Assembly (NCBI GenBank): GCA_963793005.1
Contig: CAWBYP010000007.1
Location: 1-40,536 of the forward strand
Direction of reading: 5' to 3'
Length of the DNA stretch: 40,536 bases
Origin: RPQJ01 sp963793005
GTDB lineage: Bacteria; Pseudomonadota; Gammaproteobacteria; Steroidobacterales; Steroidobacteraceae
Numbering within the stretch: the stretch's first letter is position 1; every line of letters starts with the position of its first letter. Shown piece by piece: positions 1-7,337 of the stretch. Made by a program: the position numbers and the translations under genes. The notes under the pieces are model-generated. The model had not been told where the DNA came from. It searched no databases and saw only the letters and a program-made list of their open reading frames with translations.

Positions 1-200
1 TCAACGAGATAGTTAACGGCAAGCGCGCGGTGTCGGCCGACACCGACTTGCGGCTCACCCGTTACTTCGGGCTGCACGAAGGTTTCTTTCTCGGCCTGCA
101 GAACGCCTACGAATTGATGGAGCAGAAGCGCAGGCTGGGCGACAAGCTTCTCGAGATTGTGCCTCTCAACGGGAAGAAATCGACCCGTCGCGCGGCCTAG
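1..200 (+). CDS. higA: HigA-family antitoxin, 3' end only
   Basis: The gene enters from before the window; the in-frame part starts at base 3 and gives 65 residues before TAG at 198-200. What is visible is the back half of an XRE-type DNA-binding domain (INEIVNGKRAVSADTDLRL) followed by RYFGLHEGFFLGLQNAYEL, the usual HigA/VapI pattern of helix 4-5 and then the 'F..WL.LQ..YDL' stretch. HigA proteins bind their own promoter and neutralise a HigB mRNA interferase; the partner toxin would lie just upstream, outside the window. The tail ends in a basic GKKSTRRAA. It differs clearly from the complete HigA at 13109-13417, so it is a separate locus and not a duplicate. Family assignment is confident; the pairing is inferred. 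Confidence 0.8.
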   Translation, partial: NEIVNGKRAVSADTDLRLTRYFGLHEGFFLGLQNAYELMEQKRRLGDKLLEIVPLNGKKSTRRAA

Positions 201-215
201 CGCTTCGCGGAACAA

Positions 216-290
216 GGGACATTCTCCTTTTTCCGCCGACGGAAAAAGGAGAATGTCCCCTCCAGTCCGAAAATAGGGGAATGTCCCCTA
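216..290. repeat. REP-like inverted repeats (copy 1)
   Basis: Bases 216-235 and 240-259 are exact 20-nt reverse complements around a 4-nt loop (CCGA); the arm begins GGGACATTCTCC and ends TTTTTCCG. A second small hairpin follows: TAGGGGA (274-280), loop ATG, TCCCCTA (284-290), which overlaps the stop codon of the peptidase gene on the minus strand. The large hairpin recurs almost unchanged at 1601-1648, so it is a dispersed element. It sits between convergent genes and could also stop transcription from both sides. Confidence 0.85.
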
Positions 291-1148
291 CAGCTGCCGC
301 GCGCTGAACGTATCGCAGGCCTCCAGTGAGCCGGCCGCGAGCCCGGTGCGGAACCACTGCACCCGCTGCGTCGAACTGCCATGCGTGAAGGCATCCGGCA
401 CCACGTAGCCCTGCGCCTGTTTCTGCAGCCGGTCGTCGCCGATCGCGCTAGCGGCGTTCAGGCCTTCCTCGACGTCGCCGGCCTCGAGAAGCTGCCGCGA
501 CTGCGACGCATTCTGCGCCCAGACACCCGCGTAGCAGTCGGCCTGCAGCTCGAGGCGCACCGACAGCGCATTTGCGTCGGCCTTGCTCGATCGTTGCTGC
601 GCGCTGTGCACCTTCTCCGAAGTTCCAAGCAGGTTCTGCACGTGGTGGCCGACCTCGTGCGCGATCACGTAGGCCTGGGCGAAGTCGCCCGGCGCGCCGA
701 ATCGCGACGACAGGTCGTCGTAGAACGACATGTCGATGTAGACCTTCTGGTCCGAGGGGCAGTAGAACGGTCCCATCGCCGACTCAGCCATGCCGCAGCC
801 GGACTCGACCGCGCCGCTGAACAGCACCAGCGTCGGCGGCGCGTATTGCACGCCGTAGCGCGGCAGGATCTGGGTCCACGCGTCCTCGGTGTCGGCCAGC
901 ACCACCGCGGTCAGTTCGCGCAGCTTCGTCTCCTGTGCGTTTTCCTGGTAGGGCTCGTCCGGCTGCTGCGCCGGGGCCTCAACCTGCTGTGTGGCCATTC
1001 CGAGGAACGGTCGCGGGTCCACGCCCATCATGCTCAGCACGACGAGGAACAGCACTCCGCCGATGCTGATTCCCACTCCGGTGCGTATGGGCCGCCTTCC
1101 GCGACGATCTTCGATGTTGCTGCTCTTGCGGCGGCCGCCGATGTCCAT
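288..1148 (-). CDS. ypfJ: YpfJ-type neutral zinc metallopeptidase
   Basis: A 286-residue predicted membrane-anchored zinc peptidase. The N-terminus MDIGGRRKSSNIEDRRG is the family signature, followed by one membrane segment at about residues 26-42 and a Gln/Pro-rich linker. The zinc site HEVGHH lies at about residues 164-169, with a downstream ELQADCYAGVW segment supplying the expected acidic ligand. I chose ATG at 1148 because GAGGGG lies about nine bases upstream and the protein then begins at the family signature; a TTG eight codons further upstream is less likely. The cellular substrate of this family is not known. The stop codon overlaps a small repeat hairpin. Upstream is a DUF1496 gene on the same strand, 105 bases away. 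Confidence 0.9.
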   Translation of the reverse strand: MDIGGRRKSSNIEDRRGRRPIRTGVGISIGGVLFLVVLSMMGVDPRPFLGMATQQVEAPAQQPDEPYQENAQETKLRELTAVVLADTEDAWTQILPRYGVQYAPPTLVLFSGAVESGCGMAESAMGPFYCPSDQKVYIDMSFYDDLSSRFGAPGDFAQAYVIAHEVGHHVQNLLGTSEKVHSAQQRSSKADANALSVRLELQADCYAGVWAQNASQSRQLLEAGDVEEGLNAASAIGDDRLQKQAQGYVVPDAFTHGSSTQRVQWFRTGLAAGSLEACDTFSARQL

Positions 1149-1253
1149 GCTCGTGCTCCCCTCGAAGTCCAACAGCGCTATACGCCGAGACTACCCGACC
1201 CGGCCGGCCGCCGGGAGGGGTGCCCGATGGGCGGGGCGCTGGACGGGCCCGCT

Positions 1254-1499
1254 TCAGGGATTACGCGGGTCGCTCGAACCCTCGTCGACCCAGACGCCGT
1301 AGCTGCACTTCAGCACCTGTGATCCGCTGGCCACGAACGATCCTTGCGGATAGCTGGTGCCGTTGAAGTAGCAGACCGGCTCGCCCGGGACCTGCTGGCG
1401 CACCACGTCGGTGTCCTCGTCTTCTTCGTCGGCGACCGGTGAGTTCCTGAGTTCAGGATCCTGCGCGCCCACCTGCGGAATCGAGGGGTGTAGCTTCAT
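1254..1499 (-). CDS. DUF1496 domain protein
   Basis: An 81-residue protein. The first half is acidic and polar (VADEEDEDTDVV). The second half carries the DUF1496 pattern: CYFNGTSYPQGSFV, then VLKCSYGVWV. Two cysteines (in PVCYFNG and LKCSYG) could form a disulfide. The start ATG at 1497-1499 has GGGAG eight bases upstream. There is no signal peptide and no membrane segment, which is unusual if the domain is extracytoplasmic as in many relatives. The function of the domain is unknown. It lies upstream of the peptidase on the same strand and may be co-transcribed with it. Confidence 0.75.
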   Translation of the reverse strand: MKLHPSIPQVGAQDPELRNSPVADEEDEDTDVVRQQVPGEPVCYFNGTSYPQGSFVASGSQVLKCSYGVWVDEGSSDPRNP

Positions 1500-1518
1500 G
1501 GCATTGCTCCCGAAAATA

Positions 1519-1673
1519 GGTGCCAGGCACCGAATTACCGCGACTCACCGCCTGATTGTTCGCCTGAACCGCCGCCGCTGGAATACGCAGAAGAGGCAGG
1601 AGGGGACATTCTCCTTTTTCCGTCGACGGAAAAAGGAGAATGTCCCCTCCCGGAAAAATCGGTGCCTGGCACC
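1519..1673. repeat. REP-like cluster with a 48-nt perfect palindrome
   Basis: Three palindromes fill the gap between divergent genes. Bases 1519-1531 and 1661-1673 each contain GGTGCC/GGCACC around a single base. Bases 1601-1648 form a perfect 48-nt palindrome with TCGA at its centre, nearly identical to the hairpin at 216-259. The sequence around 1519-1531, read on the minus strand, matches 27 bases at 3448-3474. A promoter for the aminotransferase-type gene would have to lie within or between these elements; I could not pick one out with confidence. Confidence 0.85.
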
Positions 1674-1696
1674 GGTTTCTCAATACAATCAGTCTT

Positions 1697-3406
1697 ATGC
1701 ACGACTGGAGTTTTGAGTTCCTGCGCCGCCAGATAGTCGGCATCGATTCGGCGTTCGACACGCCGTTCGGCCGCCGCCTGATGGTCTACTGCGACTACAC
1801 GGCCTCGGGCCGCTGCCTGGTGTTCGTCGAGCGCTACCTGCAGACGCTGCAGCGCGTCTACGCGAACACGCACACCGAGGACGATCTCACGGGCCGCAGC
1901 ATGAGCCGGCTGCTGCACGAGGCGGAGGCCGCGATCAAGCGCTCGGTGAACGCGGGGCCCGAGGGCCGCATCGTCGCCTGCGGCACAGGCGCGACCGGCG
2001 CGATCGACAAGCTGCAGCAGATCCTCGGCGTGTTCCTGCCGCCCGCGACCCGCAAGGCGGTCGGCGACGAGCTGCGCGAGTTCCTCGGGGACGAGCGGTA
2101 CGAGGCCTTCCGCCGCCGCCAGCAGTCGCGCCAGCCGGTCGTGTTTGTCGGGCCTTACGAGCACCACTCGAACGAAGTCACCTGGCGGCAGGGCCTCGCA
2201 ACCGTCGTCGAGGTCAATCTCGACGCCGACGGCAGCGTGGACCTCGCACACCTCGAGCAACTGCTGCGCGAGCCCGAGTACCGCGGGCGTCTCAGGATCG
2301 GATCGTTCTCGGCGGCCTCGAACGTCACCGGCATGCTATCGCCGGTGCGCGAGATTGCGCGAATGCTGCACGCGCACGACGCCTATGCCTGCTTCGACTT
2401 CGCCGCGAGCGCGCCGTACGTGGCCATCGACATGAATCCGCCCGCGACGCCCGCGGACGGCGACGCATCGATCGACGCGGTATTTCTCTCGCCGCACAAG
2501 TTTCTCGGCGGGCCTGGGTCGAGTGGTGTGCTGGTGTTCAACGAGCGCATGTACCAGCGCGACCTGGCGCCGAGTGTCGGTGGCGGCGGCACGGTCGACT
2601 ACGTGAGTCCCGTCGACCAGGACTTCATTCGCGACGTCGAGGAGCGTGAGAAAGCCGGCACGCCCGGCGTGCTGCAGACGCTGAAGGCCGCACTCGCCAT
2701 CGAGGTCAAGGCGCGCATCGGGGTCGAGCGTATCGAGGCGCGCGAGCACGAACTGCTCGGCCGTGCATTCGCGCGCTGGGCCGGCAACGAGCGGATCGAG
2801 ATCCTCGGCAACCCCGACCCTTCACGCCGGATAGGCATAGTCTCGTTCAACCTGCGCGATGCCCGCGGCCGCTACCTGCACCCGAAGTTCGTGACCGTGC
2901 TGCTGAACGACCTGTTCGGCATCCAGTCGCGTGCGGGGTGTTCCTGCGCCGGTCCCTACGGCCACCGGCTGCTCGGCATCGACCAGGCGACCTCAGAGCT
3001 CTACCGCGACTGGGTGCGCAAGGGCTTCCAGGGCATCAAGCCCGGCTGGTGCCGCGTCGGGTTCCACTACTCGATGGACGACCTCGAGGCCGGCTTCATC
3101 ATGGACGCCGTCGAGTTCGTCGCGGCCCAGGGCCACCGCTTCCTGCCGCTGTATTCCTTTGACGCCGGCACCGGCATGTGGAGCCATCGCGAGTACCAGG
3201 AAACGCATGCCGCGTTCTCGCTGGATGCGGCGCTCGAGGCCTCGGGCTGCAACGAGACCGCGCTGCCCGCGGAGACACGATCGAAGATCTACGCTGACTG
3301 CCTGGCCGAGGCGCGTTCGTGGGCCGAACGGCTCGGCGAGCCTGGTCCGGGCGCGGAGGCAGAGCTCGAGCGCTTCGGGGAACTGCGCTTTTTCAACGTC
3401 TGCTAA
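1697..3406 (+). CDS. Class V aminotransferase-fold PLP enzyme (cysteine desulfurase-like)
   Basis: A 569-residue fold-type I PLP enzyme. FLSPHKFLGGPGSSG contains the Schiff-base lysine at about K268, with the preceding histidine typical of the class V/NifS group. Near residue 410 is SRAGCSCAGPYG, with C415 and C417 in the loop that carries the catalytic cysteine of cysteine desulfurases. At 569 residues it is much longer than IscS or SufS (about 400), and the extra C-terminal 100-150 residues have no domain I recognise. ATG at 1697 (MHDWSFEFLRRQIVG) was chosen because anything upstream translates through the repeats. The substrate cannot be told from sequence: desulfurase, selenocysteine lyase or another lyase are all possible. 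It stands alone between repeat clusters; its stop codon overlaps the next repeat. Confidence 0.85.
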   Translation: MHDWSFEFLRRQIVGIDSAFDTPFGRRLMVYCDYTASGRCLVFVERYLQTLQRVYANTHTEDDLTGRSMSRLLHEAEAAIKRSVNAGPEGRIVACGTGATGAIDKLQQILGVFLPPATRKAVGDELREFLGDERYEAFRRRQQSRQPVVFVGPYEHHSNEVTWRQGLATVVEVNLDADGSVDLAHLEQLLREPEYRGRLRIGSFSAASNVTGMLSPVREIARMLHAHDAYACFDFAASAPYVAIDMNPPATPADGDASIDAVFLSPHKFLGGPGSSGVLVFNERMYQRDLAPSVGGGGTVDYVSPVDQDFIRDVEEREKAGTPGVLQTLKAALAIEVKARIGVERIEAREHELLGRAFARWAGNERIEILGNPDPSRRIGIVSFNLRDARGRYLHPKFVTVLLNDLFGIQSRAGCSCAGPYGHRLLGIDQATSELYRDWVRKGFQGIKPGWCRVGFHYSMDDLEAGFIMDAVEFVAAQGHRFLPLYSFDAGTGMWSHREYQETHAAFSLDAALEASGCNETALPAETRSKIYADCLAEARSWAERLGEPGPGAEAELERFGELRFFNVC

Positions 3407-3474
3407 GGGGACTGTCCCCTTCGGGGGCTAGGGGACTGTCCCCTTCAGGTAATTCGGTGCCTGGCACCTATTTT
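3405..3474. repeat. REP-like repeats after the PLP enzyme gene
   Basis: Two tandem small palindromes, AAGGGGACTGTCCCCTT at 3405-3421 and AGGGGACTGTCCCCT at 3430-3444, are followed by GGTGCCTGGCACC at 3456-3468. The first overlaps the TAA stop of the upstream gene. The last, with flanks, matches the minus strand of the copy at 1519-1531 over about 27 bases. As hairpins between convergent genes they may act as terminators or mRNA 3' ends. Confidence 0.85.
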
Positions 3475-4343
3475 AGCTTAGCGCCGAGCGCAGCAGTCCC
3501 GCCGCCGCGTACACGACCACGACCACCACCAGCCAGCGCAGCCAGTCGAGCGGCAGCGACTTCACGACGTAGGCGGCGAGCAGCACCGCCGGTATGCCGC
3601 CAATCGCAAGACCGATCGCCGCGCGCGCGTCGTATCGCCGCCGCGCGACGAAATCGCAGGCTGCCGGCCGGCATCAGGAACGCGCAGGAGCCCATCATGA
3701 TCGGGAACGCGGCGATGGGGCTCATGCCGAGCAGGCTCACCAGGATCAGGCAGGGGCCGTACAGCCCGATGCCGAGCGACATCAGCGCGCCGAGCACGAA
3801 GTTGCCGACCAGTCCAATCCAGAGTCGCGGTCCCGAAAGCGCGATCGCCTCGCCGCCGCCCGGCACCAGCCCGAAGATCGTGAGCAGGAAGAGCAGGGCG
3901 GCGACCAGCAGTGCGATGCCCATGCCGAGCTGCACCCCACGCCGCGGCAGGCCCGAGACCACCTGCGCGCCCACGAGGGCGCCAATGACCGCCGCCGCGA
4001 TCATGCCGATCAGCGTCACCGGATCCACGACGACGGCCGCGATGAAGATCAGCGCCTGCGTGATGGTCGGCAGCGCGTGGCCGACGTTCAGCGTGCCCGG
4101 GATGTCCTCGTCCGCCACGTACCGGCGCAGCCGGTAAGCGGCGGTGGTGGTCGCGAAAGAGCCGACGCCGAGCGTGTCGAAAAAATTCGCGACGAAGCCG
4201 AGCGCCACGTCGAACAGCCGCGGCTTGCGGGTGCCGGTGGAGGTCGCGTTCCTGCGCTCGAGCCACCACCACGCCAGTACGTGGGCGACGCCGAACAGGG
4301 CGACGCCAGCGAGCACCGCCGTGATCAGGCTATTCGGGGACAT
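3473..4343 (-). pseudogene. TauE/SafE-family membrane transporter, frameshifted
   Basis: The frame from ATG 4343 encodes a sulfite exporter TauE/SafE-type protein: several hydrophobic helices, FDVALGFVANFFDTLGVGSFA near the N-terminus and YGPCLILVSLLGMSP in the second half. After MPAGSLRF the frame degrades to Arg-rich sequence. Dropping one base of the AAA run at 3651-3653 (TTT on the coding strand) restores VARRRYDARAAIGLAIGG and a normal hydrophobic C-terminus ending LLRSALS at a TAA at 3473-3475. Without correction, translation ends at 3468 with an aberrant tail. The family exports small organosulfur or sulfite anions across the inner membrane. A homopolymer indel may be a sequencing error or a recent inactivation. 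Confidence 0.82.
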
Positions 4344-4387
4344 GGGTCAGTGCCGTGCATCGGCGGGCATTCTGTGCCGCCCGGCGG

Positions 4388-4789
4388 TCATCCCGCCAGC
4401 AGTTTGAAGCCAGGCAACTTTGCGGCCCTGCGGTCGAAGGTGATCGTGTGTTCGCAGCCAGTGAACAGGTTCATCCGGCCGAGCAGGCAATCGGCGAAAT
4501 CGGCGCCGCCTCGTCGGAAGTCTTGTACTGCTGCCGCAACCTCCTTCGGTGAGTCGAAGTCGAACTGCTCGACTTCGAGCAGCACAACCAGCGCGTCGGC
4601 CACTTTGGCGCGGTCATAACCGTATGCGGTCTCCAGGACCCAGACCGTTTCGACCAGCACGATGTTGGAGATGTAGCAGGGTGCGTCGGCGCTCGAGTGC
4701 TGCTGAATGAATCGCTCTACCGCGAGCGCCTGGCGCTCGTTGTCGTTGACGACAAGTCGCACAACCAGATTCGTGTCAATCCCTATCAT
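4388..4789 (-). CDS. vapC: VapC-type PIN-domain ribonuclease toxin
   Basis: 133 residues, the normal length for VapC. The N-terminus MIGIDTNLVVRLVV gives the first PIN acid, D5. The others are E47 in LVETVW, D97 and/or D100 in GGADFADCLLGR, and D119 in TFDRRAAKL. These four acids bind Mg2+ or Mn2+ for RNA cleavage. ATG at 4789 begins exactly at the family start and overlaps the end of the antitoxin gene by 14 bases, the usual translational coupling in vapBC. The RNA target (often initiator tRNA or rRNA in this family) is not predictable here. Confidence 0.92.
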   Translation of the reverse strand: MIGIDTNLVVRLVVNDNERQALAVERFIQQHSSADAPCYISNIVLVETVWVLETAYGYDRAKVADALVVLLEVEQFDFDSPKEVAAAVQDFRRGGADFADCLLGRMNLFTGCEHTITFDRRAAKLPGFKLLAG

Positions 4790-5036
4790 GGCCCAGGAAT
4801 CGCTGCACGGCATGGCGACGGATCGCGGCTTCCATGTCCTCGACGGAAGCGGTGCGTTTTGGTTTGGGGAGAATGCCGCGCAGTTCGGAAACGTCGCGCT
4901 TGGCGGGCCAAAGGCGTACTCGGCCATCCGCCTCGATCACGAACCGTACCCGGTCACCAGGTTTCAGGTTCAATTTCATGCGAACGTCCTTGGGCACTGT
5001 GATCTGTCCCTTACTGGTCACCTTTGCTTCGCTCAT
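4776..5036 (-). CDS. vapB: AbrB/SpoVT-type antitoxin of VapBC
   Basis: 86 residues. The N-terminal swapped-hairpin AbrB domain is clear: AKVTSKGQITVPKDVR followed by KPGDRVRFVIEADGRVRL. The C-terminal part, rich in Lys and Arg (ILPKPKRTASVEDMEAAI), is the expected toxin-binding tail. It is first in a two-gene operon with the overlapping toxin downstream. An inverted repeat at 5060-5076, just upstream of the start, fits autoregulation by the VapBC complex. Confidence 0.92.
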   Translation of the reverse strand: MSEAKVTSKGQITVPKDVRMKLNLKPGDRVRFVIEADGRVRLWPAKRDVSELRGILPKPKRTASVEDMEAAIRRHAVQRFLGHDRD

Positions 5037-5059
5037 GACGCCTTACCTGGAAAGCGATT

Positions 5060-5076
5060 CCTTACTTAGTGTAAGG
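5060..5076 (-). promoter_or_regulatory. Probable VapBC operator and -10
   Basis: CCTTAC, five bases, GTAAGG: a 6-nt inverted repeat 24 bases upstream of vapB. A further CCTTAC half-site lies at 5041-5046, next to the start codon. On the coding (minus) strand the repeat contains TACACT, a reasonable -10 element, so a bound complex would block polymerase. No strong -35 is visible. Confidence 0.55.
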
Positions 5077-5182
5077 CAGAACGCTGCCCGGCGCCGCGAT
5101 CGAACGTAGTCTGCACGTGGCCAGCGGGCATGCACCGTGGCTAATCGCGTGTATTCATTGAATTTTGACGAGGTGGCCGTCC

Positions 5183-5211
5183 TTGACGGCCGGACACCCC
5201 TCGGGTCTAAT
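5183..5211 (+). promoter_or_regulatory. Promoter of tRNA-Phe
   Basis: TTGACG at 5183-5188 and TCTAAT at 5206-5211 with an ideal 17-base spacer, followed by a GC-rich stretch (TCCCGCCC) as in stringently controlled stable-RNA promoters. The leader before the tRNA contains a 7-nt inverted repeat (CCCGGCC/GGCCGGG), which may be a processing structure. Confidence 0.6.
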
Positions 5212-5257
5212 TCCCGCCCTTCCGATGCCCGGCCGACCGGCCGGGACTGCCTACCGT

Positions 5258-5333
<76 letters not shown>

Positions 5334-5344
5334 TTTCCAACTGG

Positions 5345-6612
5345 TGTATTCCGATCACATGGCTTACACCTTATTCCGGACACATGGTTAACACTGTGTC
5401 CGGGGCGAACGGATTGGGACCGGGCTCGACCCGGTCCTGCTCCCGATCGAAGTATCCCAGATCGTACTCCAGGAAGCTGACCTGCCAGACCTGGTCGTCG
5501 ACCTCGCGGATGCCCACCAGCTGCTCCGCCAGCGCGGTACTCAGGTTGATTTTACGATTGCCGAGGCAGATTCGGCCGCAGCGTGTCACGCGGATGGTGC
5601 GGTCGTGGAACGGGTATTCGGGATCCTGGGGCGGCTCGTAGCTTCGGGCTGACGGTGTATAGATTTCGGCCGGATAGGCGCCGCCGAGCGCCTGGTGCGG
5701 CCGCTCGTGGTTGTAAACCCGGATGAAGTCCTCGAAGCGTTCCTGCTGCTGCAGGAAGTTGAACGCAGCGGGCTTGGTCGTTTCGTTCTTGAGCGTGAGG
5801 TGCATGCGCTCATGCCGTCCGTTCTGCTGTGGCTTGCCGGGCTTGATGCGCTGCAGGCGGATCCCGAGGCGCAGCCACCAGACGGCGAGCCGGGACAGGC
5901 CGAACAGGGCCCAGGACGCGGCGAAGGGCGTGCCGTTGTCGGTGCGGATGGCGGCCGGCAGGCCGAAGTCCTTGAAGGTGCGCTCGAACACGGAGAAGGC
6001 GAACTTCGACTTGGTGGACTCGAGGCCTTCGCAGGCGAGCAGGTAGCGGGAGCGGTAATCGCTGACGGTCAGCGGGTAGCAGTACTGCTTGTTGCCGAGC
6101 AGGAACTCGCCCTTGTAGTCGGCGCACCACAGGCCATTGGGCGTGTGCGCGGCGAACAGCGGCGTCCCGCTGGCCTTGTAGCGCCGGCGTTTGCGTCGCT
6201 TGACGAGGCCGTTGCGGTCGAGCGCCGCGTGGATCGTGCTCACCGCGGGCGGCGGGATCATCGGGTACTCGCGGATCAGCTTGTCGCGGATCTTCGGCGC
6301 GCCCCAGGTAGGGGTACTCCTTCTTGATGCCCAGGATTGCCCGCTCGACCTGGAACGGCAGCCGGTTGGCCTGCCGGTACGGGGCCTTGCTGCGGTCGAT
6401 AGAGCCCGTCGAGACCGCATTCCTTGTAGCGCTCGAAGATCTTGTAGCCGGTGACCCGGGAGATGCCGAACTCGCGGCACAGCGGCGCCATCTTCTCGCC
6501 TTCCAGGAGGCGGGCTATGAAGCGGAGGCGTTCATCCATCGGTTTACACTCATTCCAGGGCATCTGGGGGCTCCCCAAATGCCGAAATGTGTAAACCATG
6601 TGCTCGGAATAT
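5345..6612 (-). mobile_element. IS481-family insertion sequence, decayed
   Basis: The right end, read inward from 6612 on the minus strand, is TATTCCGAGCACATGGTTTA; its sequence is matched at the left by TATTCCGGACACATGGTTAA (from 5372) and again by TATTCCGATCACATGGCTTA (from 5347). The left end therefore carries two tandem copies of the terminal repeat with a 26-base period. The single transposase gene between the ends is frameshifted twice, so the element is probably immobile without help in trans. It lies directly behind tRNA-Phe. Confidence 0.85.
5371..6563 (-). pseudogene. IS481 transposase with two frameshifts
   Basis: Translation from 6563 (MPWNECKPMDERLRF) gives the helix-turn-helix with LCREFGISRVTGYKIFERY. 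The frame is lost near 6400-6402 and again near 6303-6306. One extra base at each place explains it: the middle frame reads DRSKAPYRQANRLPFQVER, and the last frame resumes at WGAPKIRDKLI and runs to TAA at 5371-5373. The integrase core keeps its DDE acids in CADYKGEF, IRTDNGTPF and a GRHERMHLTLKNE segment, followed by the usual YNHERPHQALGG. Each shift is +1 and neither sits at a recognisable slippery programmed-shift site, so I call it a pseudogene. Confidence 0.88.
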
Positions 6613-6664
6613 TCCGTAAGCTATCTGTCGATAAGCTCAACTCGTTGAATCTCATGCGGTTTCC

Positions 6665-6750
6665 ATCGTGACCGGCGGACTATTCGTTCCCGGATGGGGC
6701 TGACCCGCGGACTATCTGAAAACGGGTCGAGGCGGGACCATGCTGGCTCC
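6665..6750 (+). repeat. Dispersed repeat with GACCCGCGGACTATC core (copy 1)
   Basis: GCTGACCCGCGGACTATC at 6699-6716 recurs exactly at 17228-17245 and with one change at 22309-22326. The downstream 30 bases (GGGTCGAGGCGGGACC here) are also similar in all three. A related half-copy, GACCGGCGGACTATTCG, lies just before it, near 6670. No gene is visible between the IS481 end and the HEPN gene; this repeat fills most of that gap. Confidence 0.6.
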
Positions 6751-6799
6751 GGCGGGGGCGGCGCTCGTCACCGAGGATCCGCCGGCCGAGGACGCAGCC

Positions 6800-7330
6800 C
6801 TATAGCGCCTTCTCCGTCGCCTCAACCAAAGACTTTAGAAAATTGACCGCACGTCTAAGGTCGTCCCGCGTTACCAGGTGAGGCGCCGGACTGCCATTTC
6901 GCGGCGGCTTCGATCGATGCACTGCTTGGCCGCGCTTTGCTATCAATTCATCAAGCGTTGTCTTTGATTTCTGCGCGTCGCATTGATGCCACTGCCAGGA
7001 GGTCGTGACATCGACCTCAAGAAAGTCCTGGAACAACCTGCGAGTCTTCTCAGTGTTCGGGTTGTTGAACCGTTTCAGCTCTTCCTCCAACTTCCGCTGC
7101 ACGAACCGCGTGGACGGGCTGTCCCCATCGGCTGCGATACGAGATCGCAGCGCTTCGGTAACCCGATCCTCAACATACGTCTCCCAGGCCGTGAACGCCA
7201 TGATGAGTCCCGCCCGCTTTAGAACCTCCGCGTTCTCCGGCGGCGGTTGCGTATTTGCCCGATCGAAGTGCGCGAGTAGTTCCTCTGCGTCACGAATCGC
7301 GTCGTCGAAAGTAACCTTGGCCTGAGACAT
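6800..7330 (-). CDS. HEPN-domain protein (RiboL-PSP-HEPN type)
   Basis: 176 residues, all helical. AFTAWETYVEDRVTEALRSR near residues 45-64 and LIAKRGQAVHRS near residues 129-140 match the RiboL-PSP-HEPN group. R133-x4-H138 is the HEPN ribonuclease motif RX4-6H. Such proteins are metal-independent RNases, often toxin or effector parts of defence loci. Start ATG 7330 lies eight bases after the stop of the NERD gene, so it is the last gene of a three-gene operon. A longer open frame continues upstream but runs through the NERD gene and is not used. Family confident; RNase activity is inferred from the motif. Confidence 0.85.
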   Translation of the reverse strand: MSQAKVTFDDAIRDAEELLAHFDRANTQPPPENAEVLKRAGLIMAFTAWETYVEDRVTEALRSRIAADGDSPSTRFVQRKLEEELKRFNNPNTEKTRRLFQDFLEVDVTTSWQWHQCDAQKSKTTLDELIAKRGQAVHRSKPPRNGSPAPHLVTRDDLRRAVNFLKSLVEATEKAL

Positions 7331-7337
7331 TAGAAGA

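Noticed and set aside
381..1322. 313-codon plus-strand open frame opposite the YpfJ-type peptidase
   Set aside because: No recognisable domain; the minus strand has HEVGHH and the family N-terminus.
5389..6500. Programmed frameshifting in the IS481 transposase
   Set aside because: IS481 transposases are normally one frame and neither break is at a slippery heptamer; decay is simpler.
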